The notes beneath the pieces were generated by a model. It saw nothing but the letters and a program-made list of their open reading frames with translations. It did not search any database and was not told where the DNA came from. A stretch of 59,675 nt of DNA. Origin: a virus. Shown here in pieces: positions 27,618-35,908 of the stretch. The DNA is taken from the IMG/VR virus record IMGVR_UViG_3300022752_005293, positions 1 through 59,675 of that record. One strand, given 5' to 3'. Numbering within the stretch: the stretch's first letter is position 1; each line of letters begins with the position of its first letter. The position numbers and the translations under genes are program-made.

Positions 27618-28199
27618 ATGCTTAAAGTTTATAAAAATCTTATTTCGCAGAACACCGCAGATTCTATCTATCATTCTTTGATGTCATTCATTATAAATGA
27701 TAGCCAACATTATTTTGAGTTTAGCAATTCTGCTACAAATAATAAGTCTTGGGGCTACATGAATTTACCTGAAACTTATCTAGAAATAGATAGAATAAAA
27801 AGTTTCGTAGAAAAAGATTTTGGTGACGAATATGAATTTACTCACACTTATTCTAGAATATACCCTGCTGGGGGTATTTTAAATCCTCATATAGATAGAG
27901 AGGGTCTGGATTTAACATTGACACTTAATGTTCATAGTGATGTAAATAATCCATGGCCAATTCTTTTTTCTAAAAAAACATTTGACACGGTATTAAATGA
28001 TATACATATATACACTGTCGGTGACTCTGAATCATACGAATTGTTTAAAGAATATACTAAAGATTTTGAAAGTGTAATTTTAAACGAAGGCGATGGTGCT
28101 TGCTGTACTAGAGATGTACCTCATTGGAGAGAACCCTTCAATGTAAAATTTGAGGGAGAGCATTATGGGCAAGTATTTTATCACTGGAAACGTAAATGA
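27618..28199 (+). CDS. 2-oxoglutarate/Fe(II)-dependent oxygenase-like protein
   Basis: This 193-residue protein has a double-stranded beta-helix iron site: HIDREG (His91, Asp93), the distal His169 in DVPHWREPF, and Arg171 as a likely 2-oxoglutarate ligand. YSRIYPAGGILNPH and LTLTLNVHSD resemble prolyl-hydroxylase-like phage proteins. Its place directly after queD suggests it may oxidise a modified base or sugar, but protein hydroxylation is equally possible. It is the last gene of the block. Confidence 0.75.
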   Translation: MLKVYKNLISQNTADSIYHSLMSFIINDSQHYFEFSNSATNNKSWGYMNLPETYLEIDRIKSFVEKDFGDEYEFTHTYSRIYPAGGILNPHIDREGLDLTLTLNVHSDVNNPWPILFSKKTFDTVLNDIHIYTVGDSESYELFKEYTKDFESVILNEGDGACCTRDVPHWREPFNVKFEGEHYGQVFYHWKRK

Positions 28200-28433
28200 A
28201 AATTTTATTAAGGCAACTCAGTGGAGATAAAATATGAATAATAAAGATCGAATAGAATTTTGAATAAAAAATAACTGATAATAGAAATCACTCAAAAACG
28301 CAAGTTATAAATTAAAAACGAAATAAAAAATTAATGGAGACACCTTCTAACTCTGCGATGTGGATGAATAATATCAAAAAATAGCTTTTTATAAATAATC
28401 ATTGAACACACCGAATATATTTAGGAGTTGTCA
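28200..28433 (+). other. Noncoding / decayed 234-bp gap before the HNH gene
   Basis: No reading frame longer than about 20 codons fits here. A Shine-Dalgarno-like GGAG followed by ATG at 28234 gives only MNNKDRIEF, and ATG 28333 gives METPSNSAMWMNNIKK. Both could be relics of small genes. A late promoter lies at 28390. This is the longest gene-free stretch in the window. Confidence 0.6.
28390..28397 (+). promoter_or_regulatory. T4-type late promoter before the HNH gene
   Basis: TATAAATA lies 36 bases upstream of the HNH endonuclease ATG, with TTTAGGAGTTG as Shine-Dalgarno in between. It gives the endonuclease its own late transcript. Confidence 0.72.
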
Positions 28434-29099
28434 ATGATAAAAAATAAATACTATATCTGGTATTTTAATCTTATAGAAAAAGCAAAAAAAAGAAATAATT
28501 TACAAGAATATGAAACACATCATATAATACCTAGATTTGCAGGTGGTTTAGATGATGATAATAATTTAGTACGTTTATCCTACAGAGAGCATTACATTTG
28601 TCATAAGATACTAACTAAATTATACGCGGGGCCTTTAAAGGCAAAAGCATTTTTGTCATTACATAGAATGTGTTTTGCTAAAAAGTATGGTTCACCTTCT
28701 AAATTATATGAACAATTTAGAAAAGAATTTATTAAGCATTTAAAAGAATATCATCCTTCTAGATTAAATCCTGAATCTTGGTCTCAAACTTGTAAAATAA
28801 ATGCTAAAAAACAATGGCAAAATAACGAAGAAAGAAGAAAAAACTTTTCTGATAAAATGAAATCTCTTTGGAAAGAGGGAAAAATTACGCCAGAAATGTC
28901 AAGAAAAAATGGTAAACATAATAAGTTTGGTATTTTAAATCACAAAACTATAGAAATAGAATATAAAGGAAAAATATATTATGGTTATAGAGAATTAGAA
29001 GAAGCGACAGGAGTAACTGGATATCTATATATAAAATATTACAAACATGGGATAGATCCTGAATCTAGAATAGGTAAGAATGGCCCTGTTCCTAAATAA
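28434..29099 (+). CDS. HNH homing endonuclease
   Basis: This protein (221 residues from ATG 28434) has an N-terminal HNH domain: ETHHIIPRFAGG at 27-38, DDDNNLVRLSYREH, then His57. A lysine-rich middle and a C-terminal segment (YRELEEATGVTGYLYIKYYK) look like a NUMOD-type DNA-recognition helix. Free-standing HNH genes in T4-like phages insert next to conserved genes and spread by homing. Here it sits directly before gene 47, after a decayed gap, with its own late promoter. Confidence 0.88.
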   Translation: MIKNKYYIWYFNLIEKAKKRNNLQEYETHHIIPRFAGGLDDDNNLVRLSYREHYICHKILTKLYAGPLKAKAFLSLHRMCFAKKYGSPSKLYEQFRKEFIKHLKEYHPSRLNPESWSQTCKINAKKQWQNNEERRKNFSDKMKSLWKEGKITPEMSRKNGKHNKFGILNHKTIEIEYKGKIYYGYRELEEATGVTGYLYIKYYKHGIDPESRIGKNGPVPK

Positions 29100-29128
29100 C
29101 TTAAGATTATATCTTGAAAGGAGGTCGT

Positions 29129-30176
29129 ATGAAGATTTGTCTTTTAGGCGACACGCATTTTCGGTGTTAGAAATGATTCTAAAACATTTCATAATTATTA
29201 TAAAAAATTCTACAATCTATTCTTTGAATATGTAGATAACAACGAAATTGAAAATATTATTCAACTGGGTGATTTATTTGATAGAAGAAAATACATAAAT
29301 TTTTTAACATTATCTGAATCAAAAAAATATTTCTTTGATAAAATTGAGGATAGAAGTATTCGTCTAGTCTCCTTACTCGGTAATCATGATATTTTTTGGA
29401 AAGAAAGTTTATCAGTCAATTCACCTGATCTATTACTTGAAAACTATAACTATATTGAAATAGTTAGAAAACCGAGTACCATTAAAATACATAATACAGA
29501 CATAGATATTATTCCTTGGATTTGTAAGGAAAACGAAGAAGAGGTTTTTGAATTCGTAACTAATTCCAAATCCAAAGTATGTATGGGGCACTTTGAACTA
29601 TCTGGGTTTGAGATGATGAAAGGAATCCCTAAGTATGATGGCATTGACGGTAAATTCTTAAGCAATTATACTAAGGTTTTTAGTGGGCATTATCATACAG
29701 CATCATCAAAGGGTAATATAACTTATCTCGGCACACCTTATGAATTGACGTGGTCTGATTATAAGGATCCAAAAGGGTTTTACGTTTTCGATACAGAGAC
29801 TAATGAAGTAGAATTTATTAAAAATCCATTTTCTATGTATGAGAAAATTTACTATAATGATGAAGAGCAATTAGAAATAGATTATAATAATTTTGAGGAA
29901 AAATTCTTAAAAGTTATTGTTGTCAATAAAACCGATTATTCTAAATTTGATACTTTGATAGACAATCTCTATAAGATAAACCCCGCCGAGATAAAAATTA
30001 TCGAGGATATGTCTGAATTTGAAAGTTCATCTGTTGATGATAATTTAAATCTAGAAGATACTATGACATTACTATCTGAGTATGTGGATGGCATTGAAAC
30101 AGATGCAGACAAAGTAAAATTAAAAACTCTACTCAGAGAATTATATGTCGAAGCACATGACTATGAGGAAACATGA
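29129..30176 (+). pseudogene. gp47: gp47 recombination nuclease subunit, interrupted by a one-base frameshift
   Basis: The start (ATG 29129, strong Shine-Dalgarno AAAGGAGGT) encodes MKICLLGDTHFRC then a stop at 29168-29170. Dropping one T from the TTTT run at 29158-29161 restores a frame that stays open to 30176 and carries every Mre11-type metallophosphoesterase motif: GDTHF, GDLFDRR, GNHD, MGHFE and SGHYHTA. Joined length is about 348 residues, as in the family. gp47 with gp46 resects double-strand breaks. The stop overlaps gp46 (ATGA). It is either a real mutation or a homopolymer sequencing error; programmed +1 shifting is less likely. Confidence 0.85.
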
Positions 30177-31885
30177 TTCACTTTAAAACTATTCGCTGGC
30201 GTAATTTTTTATCAACAGGAAATCAGTTTACAGAAGTATCATTAAATAAATATCATACCACATTAGTAATAGGTGAGAATGGTGCCGGCAAGAGTACTAT
30301 TCTTGATGCTATTTGTTTCGGCTTGTTTGGTAAAGCGTTTAGAAATATTAATAAGCCTCAACTTGTAAATTCGATTAATCAAAAAAATTGTACTGTCGAA
30401 ATTGAATTTAGTATTGGGAAAAAAGAATATAAAATTATACGAGGTATGAGACCAGGCATATTTGAAATATATCAAGATAATATTCTATTGAATCAAGATG
30501 CAGCTGTAAAAGATTATCAAAAGTATTTCGAAGATAAGATTTTGAAGCTTAATTTTAAATCTTTTACTCAGATTGTTATACTTGGATCAGCTTCCTTTAC
30601 TCCTTTCATGCAATTAGCACAGGGAATACGAAGAGAAGTAATAGAGGATATCTTAGATATTCAAATTTTTAGTGTAATGAATACTATATTGAAAACTCGT
30701 ATAACTGAAATGCGAGATAAAATAAGAGAAATAGATTCCAAAATAGAAATAGGAAAACAAAAAGTTAAGTTGCAACAAGATTATATTAAACAACTAGAAA
30801 ATGATCTTAAGAAAAGAAATGAAGATATACAATTTAAAATTGATAAAGCCTACGAAGATATCCAACTCCTTGAAGAAGAGAATAACCAAATCACGGGACA
30901 ATACAACATTCTCTCGAATTCGGTTAAAGATGATAACGAGATCAATACCAGAAGAAATGAGATGGCATCTCTTTACAAATCATTGCAAGCAAGAATTAAA
31001 AAAGTTGAAAGTGATATCTTATTCTACGAAGAACATGACTCATGCCCGACTTGTTCTCAAATTATACCTACAGAACTTAAAACTATTACAATCGGCAAAC
31101 ATACTCACAAAAAAGAAGAAATCGGTAATGCAGTTAATACGCTCTACAACAAAATGCAAGAGGTTGAAAATAGAGCTAATGAAATCATTGAAACAAAACA
31201 GCAAATCGTTACACTACAAACAAGTATCACAGAAACAAACGCAAAAATTATTGCACAACAAAAATATATAAAAGCGTTACAATCAGAAACTAAAGATGAA
31301 GCTGATTCAAAAGACAGTTTGACTAATGCCAAGGGGGCACTCAAAGATATTGCCAAAGAAGTAGTATCAATCTCAGAAAGTAAAAGTAAACTCAAAGAAG
31401 ACTCGTATTATTTTGACGCCGCTTCCACACTACTCAAAGATACTGGAATAAAGACTAGAATTATAAAACAATACCTGCCAGTTATTAATAAATTAGTAAA
31501 TAAATACCTAACAGCAATGGACTTTTTTGTTTCATTTGAATTAGATGAAGCATTCAATGAAACAATTAAATCAAGACATAGAGATGACTTTAGTTATGCA
31601 TCATTCTCTGAAGGGGAAAAACAAAGAATAGATTTGGCATTACTATTCACTTGGAGAACTATTGCCAAGATGAAAAATAGTGCCGCTACCAATCTATTAT
31701 TATTGGATGAAGTATTTGATTCCAGTCTTGATTCCAACGGTACTGAATTTGTGATGAATTTACTTAATACATTAGGTGAAGATGTAAATGTGTTTGTGAT
31801 CTCACATAAAGGAGATCAATTGCTAGATAAATTTAAGAATCAAATTCGTTTTGAAAAATATCAAAATTTTTCTAGGATAGTGTAA
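30173..31885 (+). CDS. gp46: gp46 recombination endonuclease subunit (SbcC/Rad50-like)
   Basis: This 570-residue SMC-like ATPase has Walker A GENGAGKST at 34-42, two coiled-coil arms around a zinc hook SCPTCSQ near residue 290, the signature FSEGEKQRIDLA near 475 and Walker B NLLLLDEVFDSSLD near 505. It partners gp47 in DNA end resection and host DNA degradation. It is intact, which makes the broken gp47 reading frame upstream notable. The coiled coils are short, as usual for phage gp46. Confidence 0.95.
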   Translation: MIHFKTIRWRNFLSTGNQFTEVSLNKYHTTLVIGENGAGKSTILDAICFGLFGKAFRNINKPQLVNSINQKNCTVEIEFSIGKKEYKIIRGMRPGIFEIYQDNILLNQDAAVKDYQKYFEDKILKLNFKSFTQIVILGSASFTPFMQLAQGIRREVIEDILDIQIFSVMNTILKTRITEMRDKIREIDSKIEIGKQKVKLQQDYIKQLENDLKKRNEDIQFKIDKAYEDIQLLEEENNQITGQYNILSNSVKDDNEINTRRNEMASLYKSLQARIKKVESDILFYEEHDSCPTCSQIIPTELKTITIGKHTHKKEEIGNAVNTLYNKMQEVENRANEIIETKQQIVTLQTSITETNAKIIAQQKYIKALQSETKDEADSKDSLTNAKGALKDIAKEVVSISESKSKLKEDSYYFDAASTLLKDTGIKTRIIKQYLPVINKLVNKYLTAMDFFVSFELDEAFNETIKSRHRDDFSYASFSEGEKQRIDLALLFTWRTIAKMKNSAATNLLLLDEVFDSSLDSNGTEFVMNLLNTLGEDVNVFVISHKGDQLLDKFKNQIRFEKYQNFSRIV

Positions 31886-32439
31886 TGTTCATTATTAGAA
31901 AAGATCAATTAAAACTTGTAGACCCATCTGATTGTCTGTTAAAAAAGAAACCAGAACCTTATTTGTTTGATAAAGACGGTGACCCCCAATATCTCATAAA
32001 TGTTTTATTTGATAAAATGCATGAATTTGGAGGTATAGGATTAAGCGCAAATCAAGTAGGTATGGATAAAAGAATGTTTGTTATGGGCGGTGATAAATCT
32101 TTAGCTGTTTTTAATCCAGTAATTTTAGAATATCATACGGATACAGAATCTTTTAAAGAAGGGTGTCTAACCTATCCTGGTCTGTTTCTTAATATAACTA
32201 GACCTAAATCAATAAAGGTAAAGTTTCAAGATAAATTGGGCAATAATGTATTTGAGGAGTTTATAGGGTTAACAGCTAGAGTTTTCCAGCATGAATATGA
32301 ACACATGGAAGGAAAGAATTTTACTGAAAATGTTTCCAAATTAAAATTAGATCTAGCCAAAAAAAGATACGATAATCTAAAGAAAAAAATAATAAAAAAA
32401 CACGCAGTAAAAACTATGATAAATGCGATTAATAATTAG
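31885..32439 (+). CDS. def: Peptide deformylase
   Basis: This 184-residue enzyme removes formyl groups from new N-termini. All three motifs are visible: GIGLSANQ (50-57), EGCLTYPG (92-99, metal ligand Cys94) and QHEYEHMEG (135-143, His136, Glu137, His140). The C-terminus is a basic helix. It overlaps gp46 by one base, so it is expressed with the 47-46 operon. Phage deformylases are common in marine T4-like phages; the initiator-like tRNA at 58142 is a thematic partner. Confidence 0.93.
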   Translation: MFIIRKDQLKLVDPSDCLLKKKPEPYLFDKDGDPQYLINVLFDKMHEFGGIGLSANQVGMDKRMFVMGGDKSLAVFNPVILEYHTDTESFKEGCLTYPGLFLNITRPKSIKVKFQDKLGNNVFEEFIGLTARVFQHEYEHMEGKNFTENVSKLKLDLAKKRYDNLKKKIIKKHAVKTMINAINN

Positions 32440-32459
32440 TAAAATAATTTAGAAAAATA

Positions 32460-32488
32460 TTGACATCTGTTACTTTACAATATATAAT
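32460..32488 (+). promoter_or_regulatory. Perfect-consensus sigma70 promoter
   Basis: TTGACA (32460-32465), exactly 17 bases, then TATAAT (32483-32488). This is the best host-type promoter seen in the window. It drives the VWA/metallopeptidase gene at 32512 from a short leader with AAGGAG as Shine-Dalgarno. Confidence 0.88.
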
Positions 32489-32502
32489 AAAGTATATTGT
32501 AA
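32475..32502 (+). promoter_or_regulatory. Palindrome over the -10 box, candidate operator
   Basis: TTACAATATA (32475-32484) and TATATTGTAA (32493-32502) are perfect 10-bp inverted arms separated by 8 bases. They flank and overlap the TATAAT box and run into the Shine-Dalgarno. Transcription probably starts inside the right arm, so a DNA operator is more likely than an RNA hairpin. Confidence 0.55.
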
Positions 32503-32511
32503 GGAGTCGTT

Positions 32512-34683
32512 ATGTCCATAAGTAATATTGCCAATCCAAAATCTATCTTAGCTAAGCTTTTGGCTCAAGAAAATCTTTTTGTAGAACATCGCAAGGTTTC
32601 GACAGCATCCTTTGATCCAAAAAACAGAATTCTTACTTTGCCTACGTGGAAAGAAATGAATTCTGATCTGTATGACCTACTAGTAGGTCATGAAGTAGGG
32701 CATGCTTGGTATACTCCCCCGGTTGGCTGGCACAATGCTATTGAGGAAAAAGGAAAAGGATTTAAATCATTCCTTAATGTTGTTGAAGATGCTCGTATTG
32801 AGAAATTTATTAAAAATAAATATCCTGGTCTCCGAGCACCCTTTTATAGAGCATACAAGGGGTTATTTGATACCAATTTCTTTGGCGTGGAAGAAATAGA
32901 TTTAGATGAACTGCCCTTAATTGATAGATTAAATTTACATTTTAAGATTGGTTCCTTTCTAAATGTTCCTTTTGATTCTAATGAATATTATTTCATAGAT
33001 AAAATGAAACTGTTAGAAACCTGGGATGATGTATATAATCTAGCTTTAGAATTATATTCTTTTCATAAAGAAAATCCTACAAAAACTGAATTTGATGATT
33101 TGTATACTGAAGCCCCATCTCGTTTTAACGAGGAAGGTGATTCTATAGATGATGAATACGAAGATGATTTTGGTACAAAAGCAAGTCTTAGCAACGATGA
33201 AGATCCTGAGTCTATTACCGACAGATGCTTTAGAGAAAAAGAATTATCCCTATTGTCGGATGATATGCAACCAAATGTGTATGTAAATTTACCCAAAGCT
33301 GTACCATCTAAATTTATAATCAAATACAACGATTTATTTAATCAAATAGATTTCTCGTTGTGGGATAATTATGAATCCCATATAAAAAATACTCCGTATT
33401 ACGAAGATTGTCAACAAAATGAATTTATTCAAAAAGAATTAAATTTATTGAATAAATCTGTATTAGTACAAGAATACAGAGATAAAAATATGAAGTTTAT
33501 TATGTATTTAGTTAAGGAATTTGAATTAAAAAGAAATGCTGCTCAATTCATGCGAGCAAGTATTTCTAAAACTGGAGAGCTTGATACAAATAAAGTATGG
33601 TCTTACAAGTTAAAAGATGATCTCTTCAAGAGAGTAACAAAGTTACCTAACGGAAAAAATCATGGCATGGTTATGTTTGTGGATTGGTCTGGTTCTATGA
33701 CAGATAATCTGACTAATACTTTAGAACAAACTCTTGTACTTGCAGATTTTTGTAAAAAAGTAAGTATTCCCTTTGAAGTATTTGCATTTTCGGATACTAA
33801 TGCTGTTAGAAAAATGATGGTTTCTCTTAAACCAATTACTGAATTTAACGATTTCTCTAAACGAGATAAAGATTTGGGATTGTCTGGTAGACAATTTGCT
33901 TTATTGAATATTTTATCAAGTAAAATGACAAAGACAGAATATAGAAATGCACAAATTCGTTTACTGCAGTATGCGAAGTTAATGGATTCCGGTTTTAGGA
34001 GATCCGACAATTTATCTTTCGGTGTTAGGTCATTTATCAATCAAGTTAGAAATAGTAGTATTCCCTCAATTTTAAGTTTAGGGGGCACTCCATTAAATGA
34101 AACTATTCTAGTAGCTAACTATTATGTGCCAGATTTTAAAAAGTTGAATAAGTTAGATGTTGTAAATACTATTATCTTAACTGACGGAGAAGGAGTTAAT
34201 ACTCCATACTACATTATGGGAGGGAAATTAGTTCATTTTGGAGGATCAAAATCAAATACTTATAATTTGATTATAAAGGATACAGAATCCGGATTAACAA
34301 CAGTATCTAAACCAAATGAGCCTATTACCGCAGCATTACTAAGAATGCTAAAAATTAGATCGGACACTAATCTTATTGGTTATTATATTTCCAATTATTC
34401 TATTAGATCAACTTCAGTTAGACTTGCAAATGAGTATGGACATAATATTGATGCAGATGAAGTTTCAAGACAAGCGAAAAAATTTAAACATTATTGTTTA
34501 GAAAATACTGGCTATGACAAATATTTTGTTGTTCAAAATAAAGATATGGAAATAAAGGATTCAACTATTTTAGTAAGCACTGATGCAAGTAAACGAGAAT
34601 ATTTAAAAGCATTTTTATTAAATCAAAAGAATAAAATTTTAAATAGAGTTCTTTTGAATAAATTTGTAGATCAAATTGCTTGA
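32512..34683 (+). CDS. CobT-like protein: HExxH metallopeptidase-like region plus VWA domain
   Basis: This 723-residue protein has HEVGH at 60-64 followed by NVVEDARIE (about 89-97) as a possible third zinc ligand. An acidic linker (about 215-245) follows, then a VWA domain with the MIDAS motif DWSGS at about 391-395 and a distal LTDGEGVN near 555. CobT-type VWA proteins work with MoxR/CobS AAA+ ATPases; the next gene encodes that partner. The substrate in phages is unknown; cobalt chelation is only one reading. It has a consensus early promoter. Confidence 0.82.
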   Translation: MSISNIANPKSILAKLLAQENLFVEHRKVSTASFDPKNRILTLPTWKEMNSDLYDLLVGHEVGHAWYTPPVGWHNAIEEKGKGFKSFLNVVEDARIEKFIKNKYPGLRAPFYRAYKGLFDTNFFGVEEIDLDELPLIDRLNLHFKIGSFLNVPFDSNEYYFIDKMKLLETWDDVYNLALELYSFHKENPTKTEFDDLYTEAPSRFNEEGDSIDDEYEDDFGTKASLSNDEDPESITDRCFREKELSLLSDDMQPNVYVNLPKAVPSKFIIKYNDLFNQIDFSLWDNYESHIKNTPYYEDCQQNEFIQKELNLLNKSVLVQEYRDKNMKFIMYLVKEFELKRNAAQFMRASISKTGELDTNKVWSYKLKDDLFKRVTKLPNGKNHGMVMFVDWSGSMTDNLTNTLEQTLVLADFCKKVSIPFEVFAFSDTNAVRKMMVSLKPITEFNDFSKRDKDLGLSGRQFALLNILSSKMTKTEYRNAQIRLLQYAKLMDSGFRRSDNLSFGVRSFINQVRNSSIPSILSLGGTPLNETILVANYYVPDFKKLNKLDVVNTIILTDGEGVNTPYYIMGGKLVHFGGSKSNTYNLIIKDTESGLTTVSKPNEPITAALLRMLKIRSDTNLIGYYISNYSIRSTSVRLANEYGHNIDADEVSRQAKKFKHYCLENTGYDKYFVVQNKDMEIKDSTILVSTDASKREYLKAFLLNQKNKILNRVLLNKFVDQIA

Positions 34684-34708
34684 AATAAAATACTAAATAC
34701 TTTATAAT
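34680..34708 (+). promoter_or_regulatory. Sigma70-type promoter before cobS
   Basis: TTGAAA (34680-34685), 17 bases, TATAAT (34703-34708). It overlaps the stop codon of the preceding gene and lies 19 bases before the ATG at 34728. A Shine-Dalgarno AAGGAG follows. Confidence 0.8.
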
Positions 34709-34727
34709 TTATTAAAGGAGCTATATT

Positions 34728-35900
34728 ATGAAAATTACTGATCTTCAAAAGAAACAGATTGTATCTGAACTTAAAAGTATTTTTGGTAAATCTGTATCTC
34801 GTAAAACCCTTATTTCACATTTTAAAGATAAAAATCTTGCTATTCCTAATTGGCTAGTAAATGGTATTCAATATCGTTTAGATAGAGGTCTTATAAATCT
34901 AGAACATGATAATCTTATGCCTGAACAGAATAATATCGTAGAAACGCAATCCGAAACTATTGCTATGCAAGCACAAGTTGTTCCATTGCGCCAAAAGAAA
35001 CTACTTACGGAAGTAGGAGATCTTGTCCCGTCAAAAGATGAAACTTATGTTCCTTTTGGTTATTTTAAAGATTTAGAATCCATTATTAAATCTAAAATTT
35101 TTTATCCTCAGTTTATTACTGGTCTTACGGGTAACGGAAAGACTACTATGGTAGAACAAGTATGCGCTAAGTTAAAACGAGAATGCATTCGTGTCAATGT
35201 TAGTATTGAAACAGATGAGGATGACCTGGTGGGGGGATCAACTCTAATTGATGGCAATGTTACATTTCGTGAGGGCCCTGTAATCACTGCTATGCGAAGA
35301 GGAGCTATCTTACTCATTGATGAGATCGATAGAGGCAGCAACAAGCTAATGTGTATTCAAGGTATCCTAGAGGGCAAACCGTACTTTGTAAAGAAAACAG
35401 GCGAAGTTATTACTGGTGTACCAGGATTTAATGTTATCGCAACAGCCAATACAAAAGGTAGGGGCACAGATGATGGCAAGTATATTGCAGCACAAATCCT
35501 TGATGAAGCTTTTCTTGAGCGTTTCCCCATTACTGTAGAACAAGAGTATCCTTCTTCTATTGTTGAACGTAAAATTATTATAAATAACATGAATGTTATG
35601 GAATGCACGGATGAAGATTTTGCAGACAAATTAGTAAATTGGGCTGAAATCATTCGTAAAACATTCTTAGAAGGTGCTATTGATGAAATTATTTCTACTC
35701 GACGCCTTGTTCATATTGTAAAAGCATATTCTGTTTTTAAGGATAGGCAGAAAGCTATTAATTTGTGTATTAATCGTTTTGATTTAGATACTAAACTAGC
35801 TTTTCTTGATCTTTATCAAAAAATGGATCTGCCTAAAGATCAACAAGTGATCGAGCAATCAACTCCTGAGAACAAAGTTGAGGAAGAAATTCCATTTTAA
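34728..35900 (+). CDS. cobS: CobS-like AAA+ ATPase (MoxR family)
   Basis: This 390-residue protein has Walker A GLTGNGKT at 132-139, DEDDLVGG at 163-170 and Walker B LLIDEID at 195-201. An ATANTKGRG sensor segment and EAFLERFP follow. It matches the cobS gene common in cyanophages, named after the cobaltochelatase ATPase subunit. CobN is not seen here. The N-terminal about 90 residues are a separate small helical domain. Pairing with the VWA protein upstream fits a MoxR/VWA chaperone or protein-remodelling machine. Confidence 0.85.
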   Translation: MKITDLQKKQIVSELKSIFGKSVSRKTLISHFKDKNLAIPNWLVNGIQYRLDRGLINLEHDNLMPEQNNIVETQSETIAMQAQVVPLRQKKLLTEVGDLVPSKDETYVPFGYFKDLESIIKSKIFYPQFITGLTGNGKTTMVEQVCAKLKRECIRVNVSIETDEDDLVGGSTLIDGNVTFREGPVITAMRRGAILLIDEIDRGSNKLMCIQGILEGKPYFVKKTGEVITGVPGFNVIATANTKGRGTDDGKYIAAQILDEAFLERFPITVEQEYPSSIVERKIIINNMNVMECTDEDFADKLVNWAEIIRKTFLEGAIDEIISTRRLVHIVKAYSVFKDRQKAINLCINRFDLDTKLAFLDLYQKMDLPKDQQVIEQSTPENKVEEEIPF

Positions 35901-35908
35901 GGAATTAA

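Noticed and set aside
29158-29161. Programmed +1 frameshift as the explanation for gene 47
   Set aside because: The site has no obvious rare codon, stop-codon context or stimulatory structure, and it lies only ten codons into the gene; mutation or sequence error is simpler.
33660-34040. Long minus-strand reading frame (126 residues) opposite the VWA gene
   Set aside because: It lies fully inside a well-supported + strand gene, has no Shine-Dalgarno, and the protein has no sensible motif. Other antisense frames, such as those near 109-465, 35357-35653 and 36310-36627, were dropped for the same reason.
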